A stretch of 21,015 nucleotides of DNA from DAHVFY01 sp040388665 (GTDB lineage: Bacteria > Chlamydiota > Chlamydiia > Chlamydiales > Rhabdochlamydiaceae): the NCBI GenBank assembly GCA_040388665.1, contig JAZKBL010000002.1, positions 1 to 21,015 on the forward strand, written 5' to 3'. The position numbers and the translations under genes were made by a program. Position 1 is the first letter of the stretch; each line of letters starts with the position of its first letter. Of the stretch, positions 8,496 to 17,870 are shown one piece after another. The notes below the pieces were generated by a model. The model was not told the DNA's origin. It saw only the letters and a list, made by a program, of their open reading frames with translations, and made no database searches.

Positions 8496-9716
8496 TCATT
8501 TCCCATTTGTAATTTTTTTCTTATTCGAGATGAGCTTACCCTTTCTGTATTTCCAGCTGTTCAATTCCCCACCTCCGACATGCCACAAACTCACATCGCG
8601 ATCTAACTTGCCATTTTTATAGTACACAGAACCCTTCAACCTACCATCGGGATAATTAATTACTTGCTCATCATTGAGATTTCCTTCTAAATTATAATTA
8701 CAAATTCTTGCGAGATTACCATATCCCCAACGGTTTTCAGGTGGAAAACATGAGATCTGTATCCCCTGCTTGAGCCCCTCCTTGAAGTAGCCTTTAAAAG
8801 CTTCGGTACAATCAGGGTACCAGCCATGCATATGCCCATCAGGTTTTCCATTTTTCCATTCTACTTTCACCCGAAGCTCTCCATTCGGCCAATACCCCAC
8901 ATACTCGCCATTCAGTTGCCCGATTTGTTTCTCAGCAAGGGTTTTAAACAACTCCTCATCGAAATACTTTTCTGAAATACCCGTAACCCTATCGCGAATG
9001 GCCTCTTCAACTGTATTGCAAAAATTGGGATACTCAATTTCTAAAATCTTCAGCTCATCCCCCGGACCATATTGCACTAGAACCGGCTCTTGTTCTTTTG
9101 AGAGCATCTTCGCTTGATTTCTCGATTCCTCGGTATAATTTGCACCGATCGCTTTTTTTCTAAGTGAAATATGCACACCTTTTTCTAAATGCAATGCTTT
9201 TAAAGCCTCATCATAGGTCTCTTTAGCAATTTCATAATACCTATGTAACCCTGGCTTATTGCCCATTTCTGCAGCATCATAGGATACATAGCCTCCAAAA
9301 GAATTGCACACGCTCGCAACTCCCCCATCAATATTAAGCCCATCATCTATGCTATGAAAATATAGAGACACAGAAACGCTATCAATATCTAAAGGGTAAT
9401 AACGCAAATAAGGACGCAATTTCTCGCTTGCATGAACAATCTCACGAAATCGCTCCAAGGCGGTTACTAGAAGCTCTCGCGCTTCCTCCTTAGATACTTT
9501 TTTATAAACATAAAACATGGCGTCTAGCGACTCCACATCATATGGCATACTTGCCCCTGAACCCACACAAACCCAGCCATGTTTTTTTCCCATCTCTGTA
9601 ATGAAGGCTTTTTTCGCTTCATTAGCATATCTTATGTACTCGCTCCCATGAACTTGCGACACTTTTAAAAAAAATAAAGCTATAAAAGCAATGACACTAA
9701 CGATTTTGACCATCAT
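8496..9716 (-). CDS. Secreted MORN-repeat protein downstream of RHS
   Basis: A 406-residue protein from the ATG at 9716. The frame is open upstream to 9794, but the signal peptide (MMVKIVSVIAFIALFF, ending near VHG-S at residue 24) fixes the start at 9716 or 9713. The mature N-terminal half, with GWVCVGSGASMPYDVE (about 47-62) and a helical stretch, is a domain I cannot name. Residues about 269-394 hold MORN/YwqK-type repeats: GEYVGYWPNGE, EWKNGKPDG, GYFKEGLKQG, YPDGRLKG, YYKNGKLD. It should be exported across the inner membrane. It overlaps the RHS stop by 20 bases in another frame, so translation is probably coupled. YwqK-type MORN proteins are often annotated as antitoxins, so an immunity or delivery-partner role is possible but unproven. 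Confidence 0.8.
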   Translation of the reverse strand: MMVKIVSVIAFIALFFLKVSQVHGSEYIRYANEAKKAFITEMGKKHGWVCVGSGASMPYDVESLDAMFYVYKKVSKEEARELLVTALERFREIVHASEKLRPYLRYYPLDIDSVSVSLYFHSIDDGLNIDGGVASVCNSFGGYVSYDAAEMGNKPGLHRYYEIAKETYDEALKALHLEKGVHISLRKKAIGANYTEESRNQAKMLSKEQEPVLVQYGPGDELKILEIEYPNFCNTVEEAIRDRVTGISEKYFDEELFKTLAEKQIGQLNGEYVGYWPNGELRVKVEWKNGKPDGHMHGWYPDCTEAFKGYFKEGLKQGIQISCFPPENRWGYGNLARICNYNLEGNLNDEQVINYPDGRLKGSVYYKNGKLDRDVSLWHVGGGELNSWKYRKGKLISNKKKITNGK

Positions 9717-12700
9717 AAAATCTATATCCGTCTTTTCTTGTTTTATTAAAGTCACTTTCCAAAGCACCCCTATACGTACTGCCAAGTGCGGCATGATCTA
9801 TAAGAAATGCAGTTTTCTCATGCCATTTCGAAATAGCCGGAATAATGTGTATCTCATAATTAGAATTTTTTAGATAGGGGAATGCAAACCACTTCGTAAC
9901 ATAATCCCCTTTTGAATAATAATCACGAGCTTGTTTTACAAGTGCATTAGACATAGGCTTTGCACCACCAAACCCGCTTGTAATGCAAACTCTTTTAATT
10001 ATTTTTTGTTTTTCTCTATCTCGAGACTGGATTCCCCGTTTTACTACTAACCCCCCTTCGCTATGGTAAGGTATTTCTAGGTGCGTTCCCGGATACTTGG
10101 TATCCAAAAAATCGGCAAGAGCTTCGATCAATTCTCCAGACATTCTGACCCTCAAAGTTTGTGCTCCAAAAAATTCCCTTATCACGCGTGCCGTGTCTGA
10201 AAAAAAATTCTTACATTCGCTATAGGTGCCAAGCTGAAAAGTGCCTTCAGGTGTATTGTCTCGCACCTCTTGGAAGAACTTGAGTGCATCCTGTGGGGTA
10301 TTTCCCATGCCATGGAAGGGAACGATGCCATTAATGACATTTTCCTCTGAAGACATGAGATCGCCAAGATGATCAAAGAGGTTAAAAGTTCCCTCTGTCA
10401 GTTCCTCGGGAGAGAATTTGAGTAGATGAAAATAGCCGCAGGAGACGAAGTAATTGACGGGGATGCCGTGGAAAAGCCCCGGAACGGGCGCAACACCTGC
10501 GGGACCAATCGTGGGTAACGGGACATGAGAAATCGGGATGTCTATTCTAAAATTGGAAAAGAGAGGCTCTGAGTCAAGACCAAAAAGATCCAGCCGATTG
10601 AGAGGGCTATTTAGCGCATAGATATAGAGGTTGATCCCTTCAGTGTAACCGGAAGGATCGGGGGTGAGCCACCGTCCGAGGCTCGGGTCATAAAACCTCT
10701 TGCCGAAATAAATCAGCCCTGTGTCTTCAGTCCGTTTAGAGGAAAAACGCCACGGATTGCGATGCACGGATGGGGATTCTTCAGAGCCAAAGGCAGTGAA
10801 CTTATAGCTTTCAACGATTTCACCTTGTAAAGAGACAAGGGCAATGATGTTTCCATTGAAATCGTGAAGCGGTGCAAATATCTCGGAGGAGAATTCCAGC
10901 GCAACAGCGGCGCCGATCTCTCCCTTGATTCCAAGTCCGAGTATTTTTAATTCACAGAGCTCTCCATTTTGAAAAGAACCAATCTCTCGTTCTTGATCGT
11001 AGAGATAATAGGTTGTAGGAGAACCTGTAACTTCTTTGGAATACAGACGTGACAGGGGATCATAGGAGTAGCGAATGGTTTTTTCTTCTGTCTTTATCTC
11101 TGTTAACCTGCCTAGAGCATCATAATGGTACAGATAGGTGGCTGAAGGGGTAGTGCACTGCTTGGGATTGCCATCGGGGTCATAGTCGAGCGTCGTTGTA
11201 GGTGTTGCCATCAATTCATTTGCATCTGAAACGATGCAATCTGTGGGATTTCCCAGGGAATCGAAGTGATAAGCTGTCTCATTTTCTGTAGAGAGTTGGT
11301 TCAAGGGGTCGTACGTGTAGGTTTTTTGACCGAGAAGGGTGCTTTGAATATTCTTGACAAGATGCGTCGATCCATAAGCAATCGACTGGGTGAGATAAGC
11401 AGAAGTTTGTCTACCCGGTCTTTCAAAAAGATCGCGCTCCGTTACAACTGTTCCCGGATTGCTAATCATCTCCTCCTGATCCACATAGCCATTGGGGTCA
11501 AATGTCCTGTACGTGTGTGTATAGAGAGTGGCTCCCGAGTGATCATGACGGATCACTTGAGACATGTGCATGCCGCGGTAGGTATACTCAATCGAGGAGC
11601 AATCGGGAAGGGTAAATCGTTTACACCTCCCTTGTGCATCATATTTCCAACTGCATCCTGTGCTTTCTTCGAGAAGACCGCCGAAGGCATCATATGAGCG
11701 CCGGAGGGTGCGATTTTGCACAAAATCGATGATCTCCACCTGCCGAGGTGAATAGGTATAGCTGTAGTGGACGGTGTCCTCTGAACTGATGAATTCAAGG
11801 AGTCTTCCTAGTCCATCATAGGTAGTAGTTATTGAGATACCGCTCGGCAGANNNNNNNNNNAAATAGGGTGAATTTGCCGGCTGCATCAATTTGACGCTC
11901 TACTTGCCCCATCCGATTGTATTCCCAACTGGTTGTGAGGGTTTTTACCTCTATTGTATCGTCATAAAGTGTCGTGAGGACTTTGGCTTTATTTCCGCAG
12001 CGATCATAGAAGATCTCTTCTTTGGAAATGGTGTGATCTGCGGCATCCTTTTTTTTCAGGCAGGCAAGACGGTTTAATGAATCGTAGACTTCAATAGTGC
12101 TGTTGCCGAGAGCGTCAATGGTTGTTTTACTGTCATCTGTATGAATGAATTTGGTAGTATTCTCTTCCGGATCTGTATGGATAAAGAGGTGCCCTTCCTT
12201 GTCATACGCAAAAAGGTCAAAGGTTTCTCCCCGGGAGGTAATTCTACGCGCAGAGGATTTTCGATTTTTTTTGTAATCAAAAACCGTTTTGTTTTCGATG
12301 ACTGACGCGGTATCTTCTATCCACTCTTCAATGATTCTACCTACAACGTCATGGATTTGCACATGAGTCATGCACCCATCGGAGGTACGCTCCAAAAAAC
12401 CTAAGGCATCATAAGTAAAGATTCTCACTCTATCTTCAGCCTCCTCTCTGATCTTCCTTCCTGCTCCATCGTAAAAATAGCTTGTGGTCAGGCTTTGAGG
12501 ATCTGTGTAAGAACGGAGATGAAAGGCGTCATAATCCCAGATTTCTTCGCTGAGAAGTTCTCTATCTCGAGAATATACCTGTTTGGAAGTGATCCTTTGA
12601 AAAATGTCATAGCCATATTTAACTTCTGTACCATCAGGCAGAATCGTTTTTGCAAGAGTACCGCACTTGTTATAAGTGTGACGCGTTTCTGTGTTATTCG

Positions 12701-14921
12701 GATGGAGGATTTTATAGGGTTTTCCAAGAGTCGTATAAAAAATTTCAGTGATCACTTCTCCAGGATCTTTCTCAGAAATCTGATTTCCGGGAATATCATA
12801 ACTATATGTTGTTGTGGGCCGGTATAAAGTTCCTGTCCCATCCGACACTTCAGGGAATTGCATTTGAATGCATCTTGAGAAGCAATCATAGGTATACTTG
12901 GTTTCATGACCTCGAGGATCTTTTTCAGTTTTAACTCTCCCTTTCGAGTCATAAGTGAAGCTTGTTTCTTTTTTTTCTGCACGCACAACTCTTAAAAGAC
13001 CTGCGTGATCGTAGTCATAGGTTTTTGCGGGAGATCCCACCTTTTCCGCTCTTTTCAACCTTTTTAGATGATCGTAATGGTAAGTGTTCTCTTGTCCCAA
13101 AGGGTCTGTTTTAGAGCGGACATTTCCCCTGTCATCGTAGTCTATTTTTGTAGTGAACCGGTAAACTCCCTCTGCATCAAATACTCTTTCTTCACTAACG
13201 CGATTGTTTTTGTAAGAATATTCAACGCGCTTTAAAAGTTTTTCCTGCCCATCCTCCCAATAATACTCTGACATGACGCCAGGAAGCCAAGATGGGGTAT
13301 TGTTTTCATACCGTTTGATATGCCTTTCAGAAACATCCGTGAGATCGTCATGATTTTCGCCTCTGCCATCATCGAGAATTTCTACACTGAGTAAGTGATC
13401 ATGATCATAGAGAAAAAATTCCCTTCGGACGATTGTGGGTCCATCATAGGTCAATTTGGCTGTAAGCAGATCTGTACCGAGATGATAGCGGTAGCGATAG
13501 GTAGGGCCCTCCTCTTCTATCTCAAGTGTCGGGACATTAAAAAGGGGGAGGTATTCATAGGTTTTTTTGAGAGTCTCAGCCCCGCCAAAAAAACCTTGAG
13601 AAGAATATTCAAACCGTTCTTCTGAATTTCCCGTTAGATTACCCCAAAGAACCTCCTCCTTGGCATTTCCTGCGTCATCGTACTGAAAGGTTTTTGAAAA
13701 TATTCCTTTTCCGCTTGCTTCGTATAAAACTCTTGCGCGCAAGAGATGATCACCCCATACAAATTCCTGGACCGAATAGAGTTGATCCTTCTCATCAAAA
13801 CATTCAATCCGCTGTAGTCTTTTCTTATCATGTCGATAACGTGTTAGAATATTGTACGCATCCCGCACATCCGTCGCTTCCTTGTCATAGGAAAAAGTCG
13901 CAACTCTACCCAATGGGCCATCTATATAATTGACCTTATCAGCACGAACACCCTTATCATGAGGATGTTTTTTCCATGAGTTCTCTTGTTTCTTGTCCTT
14001 TGGAAGAAAATACTGTACTGTAAATTGCTGCTGTCCAGCCAATTTTACACCCTCTACACGGACTCCAATTCCTTCGCGTCCTGAACCATAAAGGAGCCGT
14101 TCGTGAGGACGGAAATCGCTCTCTATATTTTCGAGATAATACTTTTTGTGGTACTCTAAGCATGTGTAACGGAAATGGTGTCCATCTGATGTTTCTATCC
14201 CGATGGGGTAGGGCTCCTTTTTTCTCTCGACATTTACCTTCATCCATGCAAAGTTTTTTAAACCATCGGGACTTGCAAGATAAATACTCTCAAGCGCTCC
14301 ATGCTTCTTGTAAAAATAGAGAATCTGATGTCCGCCAGGAAGAACCTCTCTTGAGAGCACATAATAGGGAGAAAAAGATCTTTTTTCATAATAACGAGTG
14401 CCACCTGTTGGCAAATAGAGGGTGGCTTTCTCTTTCTTGTCATTCACTTTCAGCAAGAGTTTATCGCTTTGATAACGGCCGCTAATGGCTGTGAGAGATG
14501 AAGGGATAGGCTTTTTCGGCCTAAGAAAACAGACATGCTCGCCTTCCTTATGGCTATAAACATAAGCGATGCCCTCTCCGGAAGGCTCCTGAAGAAAGGC
14601 TTTGGTCTGCTTTCTAGAATAACCAAACTCCAAGCCCAGCTGCAGGTGAGGAAAAAGATTCCATCCTCCTTCCAATGTCCAAAGTCCTTTTAATACATGT
14701 TGTGTTCGATTATGATCTTCAAACGCTCCTGTACTTGAATAAGTGCGCTGAAGAGGAAAGAAACTAGGCCCCATCACGACATCATCCTGTACAGAAAGAG
14801 CCAGGTGTCCAGAAATTACGTTCACGTGGTGTGCAAGAAGGGGATCCTCGTCTGAGAAGGGATTGTTTTTTGCTGCGTAAGTAAATAGAGGAAGCAGTAG
14901 AAATAGAATGTAAAATATCAT
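9697..14921 (-). CDS. Giant secreted RHS/YD-repeat protein with hydrolase-like tip
   Basis: One gene broken on paper by a 10-N gap (11852-11861). Dropping the Ns plus one base gives a continuous frame of about 1737 residues; the gap may hide more. A Sec signal peptide (residues 1-16, MIFYILFLLLPLFTYA) is followed by a DUF6531-like head (VNVISGHLALSVQD, LQRTYSS). Degenerate then clear YD repeats run from about 330 to 1400, such as YDDRGNVRSKTDPLG and YDSKGRVKTEKDPRG. The RHS core follows (RFYDPSLGRWLTPDPSGY, NLYIYALN, LDLFGL; about 1400-1442). The 295-residue variable tail has HGMGNT (about 1532), HSEGG (about 1613) and DHA (about 1703), the order of oxyanion loop, nucleophile and histidine in an alpha/beta-hydrolase. 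It recalls chlamydial DUF687 from memory. RHS proteins form shells that carry toxins or surface enzymes. AGGAG lies 6 bases before the ATG. Confidence 0.88.
11852..11861. other. Assembly gap (10 N) inside the RHS gene
   Basis: Ten Ns split the RHS gene. Upstream the frame reads IDAAGKFTLF; downstream the RHS frame resumes as LPSGISITTTYDGLGRLLEF, shifted relative to the placeholder. Joining the flanks with a one-base overlap restores the frame. By comparison with other YD units here, about ten residues between FTLF and LPSG may instead be missing. Confidence 0.9.
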
Positions 14922-14927
14922 CTTTAA

Positions 14928-14932
14928 CTCCT
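14928..14932 (-). promoter_or_regulatory. Ribosome binding site of the RHS gene
   Basis: AGGAG on the minus strand, six bases before the ATG at 14921. It is the clearest Shine-Dalgarno match among the genes of this window and fixes the start. Confidence 0.75.
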
Positions 14933-14951
14933 AAAATTCAATAAAATGCGA

Positions 14952-14981
14952 ATTCTAGAAGTCAAGAATATTTTTAGTCAA
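14952..14981 (-). promoter_or_regulatory. Candidate sigma-70 promoter of the RHS gene
   Basis: On the minus strand TTGACT (14976-14981, 5 of 6) and TAGAAT (14952-14957, 5 of 6) are 18 bases apart, predicting a transcript start about 25 bases before the RHS start codon. It would drive the RHS gene and, by overlap, the MORN-repeat gene. A second TTGACT lies closer in but lacks a good partner. Confidence 0.5.
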
Positions 14982-15055
14982 CTAAAGTTTTCATAATTGT
15001 GTTGGCAGTAGAGATGCTGTACAACAGGAGGGCATGGATGAGCATTGCCGCGCGG

Positions 15056-15085
15056 AAATTTGTCTAGACATTGGGGTCCACCATA
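15056..15085. other. Possible insertion-sequence end remnant
   Basis: On the minus strand the text TGGTGGACCCCAATGTCTAG, followed by ACAAATTT, resembles the terminal repeats of IS3-family elements. No transposase and no second end are visible nearby, so this is a weak resemblance only. The rest of 14982-15137 holds no gene I can support. Confidence 0.2.
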
Positions 15086-15100
15086 GAGTGTAGGCATTTT

Positions 15101-15124
15101 TTAGAAAAGTCACTGTTTTTCTAA
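15101..15124 (-). terminator. Weak AT-rich hairpin after lptB
   Basis: TTAGAAAA (15101-15108) and TTTTCTAA (15117-15124) form an 8-bp stem with an 8-base loop, 13 bases past the lptB stop. It could end the LPS operon, but there is no U-run on the lptB side and the stem is almost all A-T, so intrinsic termination is doubtful. Confidence 0.25.
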
Positions 15125-15137
15125 TTCTATGGACTAG

Positions 15138-15866
15138 CTAGAGGCGGAAGTTTTCGCCGAAGTAGTAGGTTCTAGCGTCTTGGTTTTCCAGGAGTTCGTT
15201 AACGGTGCCGGAGAGGAATACCTTGCCGTCGCGGACAAGATAGCTTCTGTCGACGATGCTGAAGATCTCACGGGCGTTGTGGTCAGTGATGAGGACGCTA
15301 ATGCCTTTGGACTTGAGGAGCTTGATGAGCTGTTTGACGTCGTTAACGGCGATGGGGTCGATGTTGGCAAAGGGCTCGTCAAGAAGAAGGAGCGTTGGCT
15401 CTGTGACAAGCGCTCTTGTGATCTCGAGTCTGCGCCGCTCGCCGCCGGATAGAGAGGTAGCGCGCTTTTTAGCGTGTTTTTCAAGATGCAGTTCATGAAG
15501 CAGGACTTCAAGTCGTCTTAGCCTTTCTTCTTTTGAGATGGGTAGCGTTTCTAGAATGCAGAGGATGTTTTCTTCGACAGTCAAGCTGCGGAAGATGGAG
15601 GGCTCTTGCGCAAGGTATCCCATTCCCATGCGCGCGCGCTTATGAATGGGGAATTTTGTGACATTTTTCTCTTTAAAGAAGATCTCGCCGCCGTCTGGTG
15701 AAATAAGGCCTATTGTCATGTAAAAAGCAGTTGTTTTTCCAGCGCCATTAGGCCCTAAAAGTCCTACAACTTCTCCTTCTTTAACGTGGAAAGAAAGACC
15801 GCTTACAACATCTTTGCCGCTATACGATTTTGCTAAATTACGCACATCGAGAATAGGTTTATTCAT
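15138..15866 (-). CDS. lptB: LPS export ABC transporter ATPase LptB
   Basis: A 242-residue ABC ATPase, almost exactly the length of E. coli LptB. Walker A GPNGAGKTT at about 38-46, Q-loop YLAQEPSIFR, signature LSGGERRR, Walker B LLLLDEPFANID and H-loop TDHN are all present, and the GYLAQEPSIFR and ANIDPIAV segments are typical of LptB. It powers extraction of LPS from the inner membrane with LptF and LptG, which are not in this window. The start ATGAATAA overlaps the stop of the lptA-like gene by eight bases, so translation is coupled. It is the last gene of the five-gene minus-strand LPS operon. Confidence 0.95.
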   Translation of the reverse strand: MNKPILDVRNLAKSYSGKDVVSGLSFHVKEGEVVGLLGPNGAGKTTAFYMTIGLISPDGGEIFFKEKNVTKFPIHKRARMGMGYLAQEPSIFRSLTVEENILCILETLPISKEERLRRLEVLLHELHLEKHAKKRATSLSGGERRRLEITRALVTEPTLLLLDEPFANIDPIAVNDVKQLIKLLKSKGISVLITDHNAREIFSIVDRSYLVRDGKVFLSGTVNELLENQDARTYYFGENFRL

Positions 15867-17274
15867 GAGAGGGGAACATCTTTTTTATGAGGTTAATTTC
15901 ATCGCTGCTAAATTTAAGCTGGACGTTGCCAACGCCCTGGATTTTTTCTTGTTTTGTTTCTGGATCGTAGGTGATATGGACTTCTTGAGCGCTGATATTC
16001 ATTCCGTCTTCTTCACTTTGGAAGAGCACTTTTTTGCCAGGTGTTGCCGTAAGAATAAAGGTGCGTGTTGTCGGAGAATAGGTGAGTCTGTCTGCTAAGC
16101 TTAAGCGTTGTTTCTGATTGCTGTTCATAGAAAATAAACGCACATTGTCTTTAAGAAGAATGGAAACGGGGTGAATAAAGCCATCAAAGAGGGAATATTC
16201 CATGTGGGCTTTATCGGCGTAGATTTTTATCTCACCTTCTTGAAAACAGATCTGCTCTTCTAGAAGAACTGAGCCATCAGTGATGGGGCTGTTGATTGCA
16301 ACGGTCAGAGCGTCTCTATCGAGATAGATGGGGCCGTGCGAGATCAGCTGGCGTGTGCCATAATGCATTGTCGCTCCGCCTGTTGTCTTAATGCTTTTTA
16401 ATACGCGCTTTTTATCTTGCTGCGCGTAAGTCAAATGGAGCTCATCATTTGTTGCAATATCTCCAATGCCTTCCTCTTTGATATACACAGCGCCTTGTAG
16501 CATGAGCGTATCCTGTTTTTGATCCCATAAGAGATCGTCGCTTTGGAATTGTAAAAGGCCTTGATTCATTTTTGGGAAGAATGAGGAAGCGAGCGTGCCG
16601 TGTGGGCGCTGCATCGCAATGTGCCCTTGCAAGAGGTCGATATTGATTGTGCGCGCTTCAATGATATCATCAAAGTGGGTGACACGGCAGAGAGCTGTGT
16701 TCTCTGTTGAATACGCTGAGATGGTTCCTTCTAGTTTGTTTTGAGAAGAGATCTTTTTATAAAAGGCCCGGTCTGTGTGTAGCACGACATCTGTGTTGTA
16801 TTCAAGAACGACATTGTTTTTTGCAAGAACGGTTTCTATTTCATAATCCGCTTTTTTTTCATGTAGGTTTTGCTTAGAGAATGTGAGTTCAGCTTCATTA
16901 CTTGTAATTTTTAGAGGAGTGTTTTTACCAACTCTATCAGAAAAGATGACACGCGCTGTTTCATCAGAAAAAACGAAGCCTTGAAGAAGTGTAAAATCAA
17001 GGTTTGCTGAAGAACAGGTAAGAGAGGCATTGTTTTTTAGATGAAGAAGAACGTTATTTTGTAATTCGATGAGGGCAAAAGGAAAATCGCTACCTACTTC
17101 TTGTTTTTGTAGTGAAGCGCGCTCTGCATGCATTTTTCCCATGCCATGATCGAGAAGGACTTGTCCTGTGAGCACAAGAGCGTTACCGTCATAAGCTGCA
17201 TGGCTAGAAGAAAGAGAGGTTGAAGGAGGAAGGTCTGCTGCAAGTAAACTGAAAGATAAAAGAATAGCGAGCAT
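15859..17274 (-). CDS. Long LptA/OstA-like periplasmic LPS-bridge protein
   Basis: A 471-residue exported protein whose signal peptide (MLAILLSFSLLAA) is cleaved near residue 13. The rest is a series of short beta-rich units of the OstA type, e.g. YDGNALVLTGQVLL (about 28-41), TSNEAELTFSKQNL, LLWDQKQDTLMLQGAVYI, and a C-terminal ADRLTYSPTTRTFILTATPG then AQEVHITYDPET, ending GVGNVQLKF. LptA of E. coli is only about 185 residues, so this is more than twice the usual length and may be a pre-linked stretch of the jelly-roll bridge between LptC and LptD. AAGGA lies eight bases before the ATG. It is placed between lptC-like and lptB, as expected for LptA. It is too short and lacks the barrel expected of LptD. 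Confidence 0.75.
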   Translation of the reverse strand: MLAILLSFSLLAADLPPSTSLSSSHAAYDGNALVLTGQVLLDHGMGKMHAERASLQKQEVGSDFPFALIELQNNVLLHLKNNASLTCSSANLDFTLLQGFVFSDETARVIFSDRVGKNTPLKITSNEAELTFSKQNLHEKKADYEIETVLAKNNVVLEYNTDVVLHTDRAFYKKISSQNKLEGTISAYSTENTALCRVTHFDDIIEARTINIDLLQGHIAMQRPHGTLASSFFPKMNQGLLQFQSDDLLWDQKQDTLMLQGAVYIKEEGIGDIATNDELHLTYAQQDKKRVLKSIKTTGGATMHYGTRQLISHGPIYLDRDALTVAINSPITDGSVLLEEQICFQEGEIKIYADKAHMEYSLFDGFIHPVSILLKDNVRLFSMNSNQKQRLSLADRLTYSPTTRTFILTATPGKKVLFQSEEDGMNISAQEVHITYDPETKQEKIQGVGNVQLKFSSDEINLIKKMFPSHE

Positions 17275-17285
17275 ATTATAAATCC

Positions 17286-17870
17286 TTAGTTTAAGTGGGC
17301 TTTAAAATTTTCTGCTTCAAACTGAGGGGAATTTCCTGAGATAGAGAAGAAAATATTTTGAGAAACGCCTCGTAAAAATGCAGCTCTTGGATCAATTTTT
17401 TCAGGGAGATCAGATCCGGGAATGCGAAATAAAGAAACAGAGACAGTATCTGCAAAAAATTCTTGCGCTGTCATGCGGTAGGTTCCATGATCTGCTTCTA
17501 GAAAACGCATTTCTTGCATAACCGGACTTGTATAAAGCTTGTCTTGCATCCAAAATTTTAATTTGTCGAGATTTTCTACAATATCCACTTTGTTCTCTTT
17601 CGGAATAAAGGTCAAAAGAGAACCTTGACTTTCAATCCGGTAGTGCAGACGTACATTGTCCTCTTGGGAAAACCAGATTTCTTTGCGTACCCCTTCCCGC
17701 TTTTGTGTTGTTGTTGAAAATGCACCTTGAGAAGTTGCTAGTTCTTTTTCTTTTTTAAGTGTTTTGATGATTTCTAAATCCCCTGAACGTAAAAAACAGA
17801 CTTGGGAGATCCATAGAAGAGCTATAAGAGTAAAAACAAGACTAAAACGCCACGTTATTTTCGAGAACAT
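17286..17870 (-). CDS. LptC-like inner-membrane-anchored LPS export protein
   Basis: A 194-residue protein with one N-terminal membrane segment (about residues 9-28, FSLVFTLIALLWISQVCFL) and a beta-rich periplasmic domain, the size and build of LptC (E. coli LptC has 191 residues). Sequence signals such as KEIWFSQEDNVRLHYRIES and FLEADHGTYRMTAQEFFADT fit the repeated strands of that fold, though identity is low. LptC passes LPS from LptBFG to LptA. The start overlaps the kdsA stop by 16 bases, and the lptA-like gene begins 11 bases after its stop. The call leans on size, topology and position as much as on sequence. Confidence 0.7.
   Translation of the reverse strand: MFSKITWRFSLVFTLIALLWISQVCFLRSGDLEIIKTLKKEKELATSQGAFSTTTQKREGVRKEIWFSQEDNVRLHYRIESQGSLLTFIPKENKVDIVENLDKLKFWMQDKLYTSPVMQEMRFLEADHGTYRMTAQEFFADTVSVSLFRIPGSDLPEKIDPRAAFLRGVSQNIFFSISGNSPQFEAENFKAHLN

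Noticed and set aside
9717..9794. Longer start of the MORN-repeat protein at 9794
   Set aside because: It would bury the signal peptide behind 26 residues that are only the RHS coding sequence in another frame.
11553..11798. An 81-codon minus-strand frame near the RHS gap
   Set aside because: It lies fully within RHS coding sequence in another frame, shows no domain, and the YD-repeat frame explains the region.
15034..15093. Tiny plus-strand open frames behind AGGAGG
   Set aside because: At 19 and 9 codons, with no recognisable peptide and no downstream gene on that strand, they are not supportable as genes.
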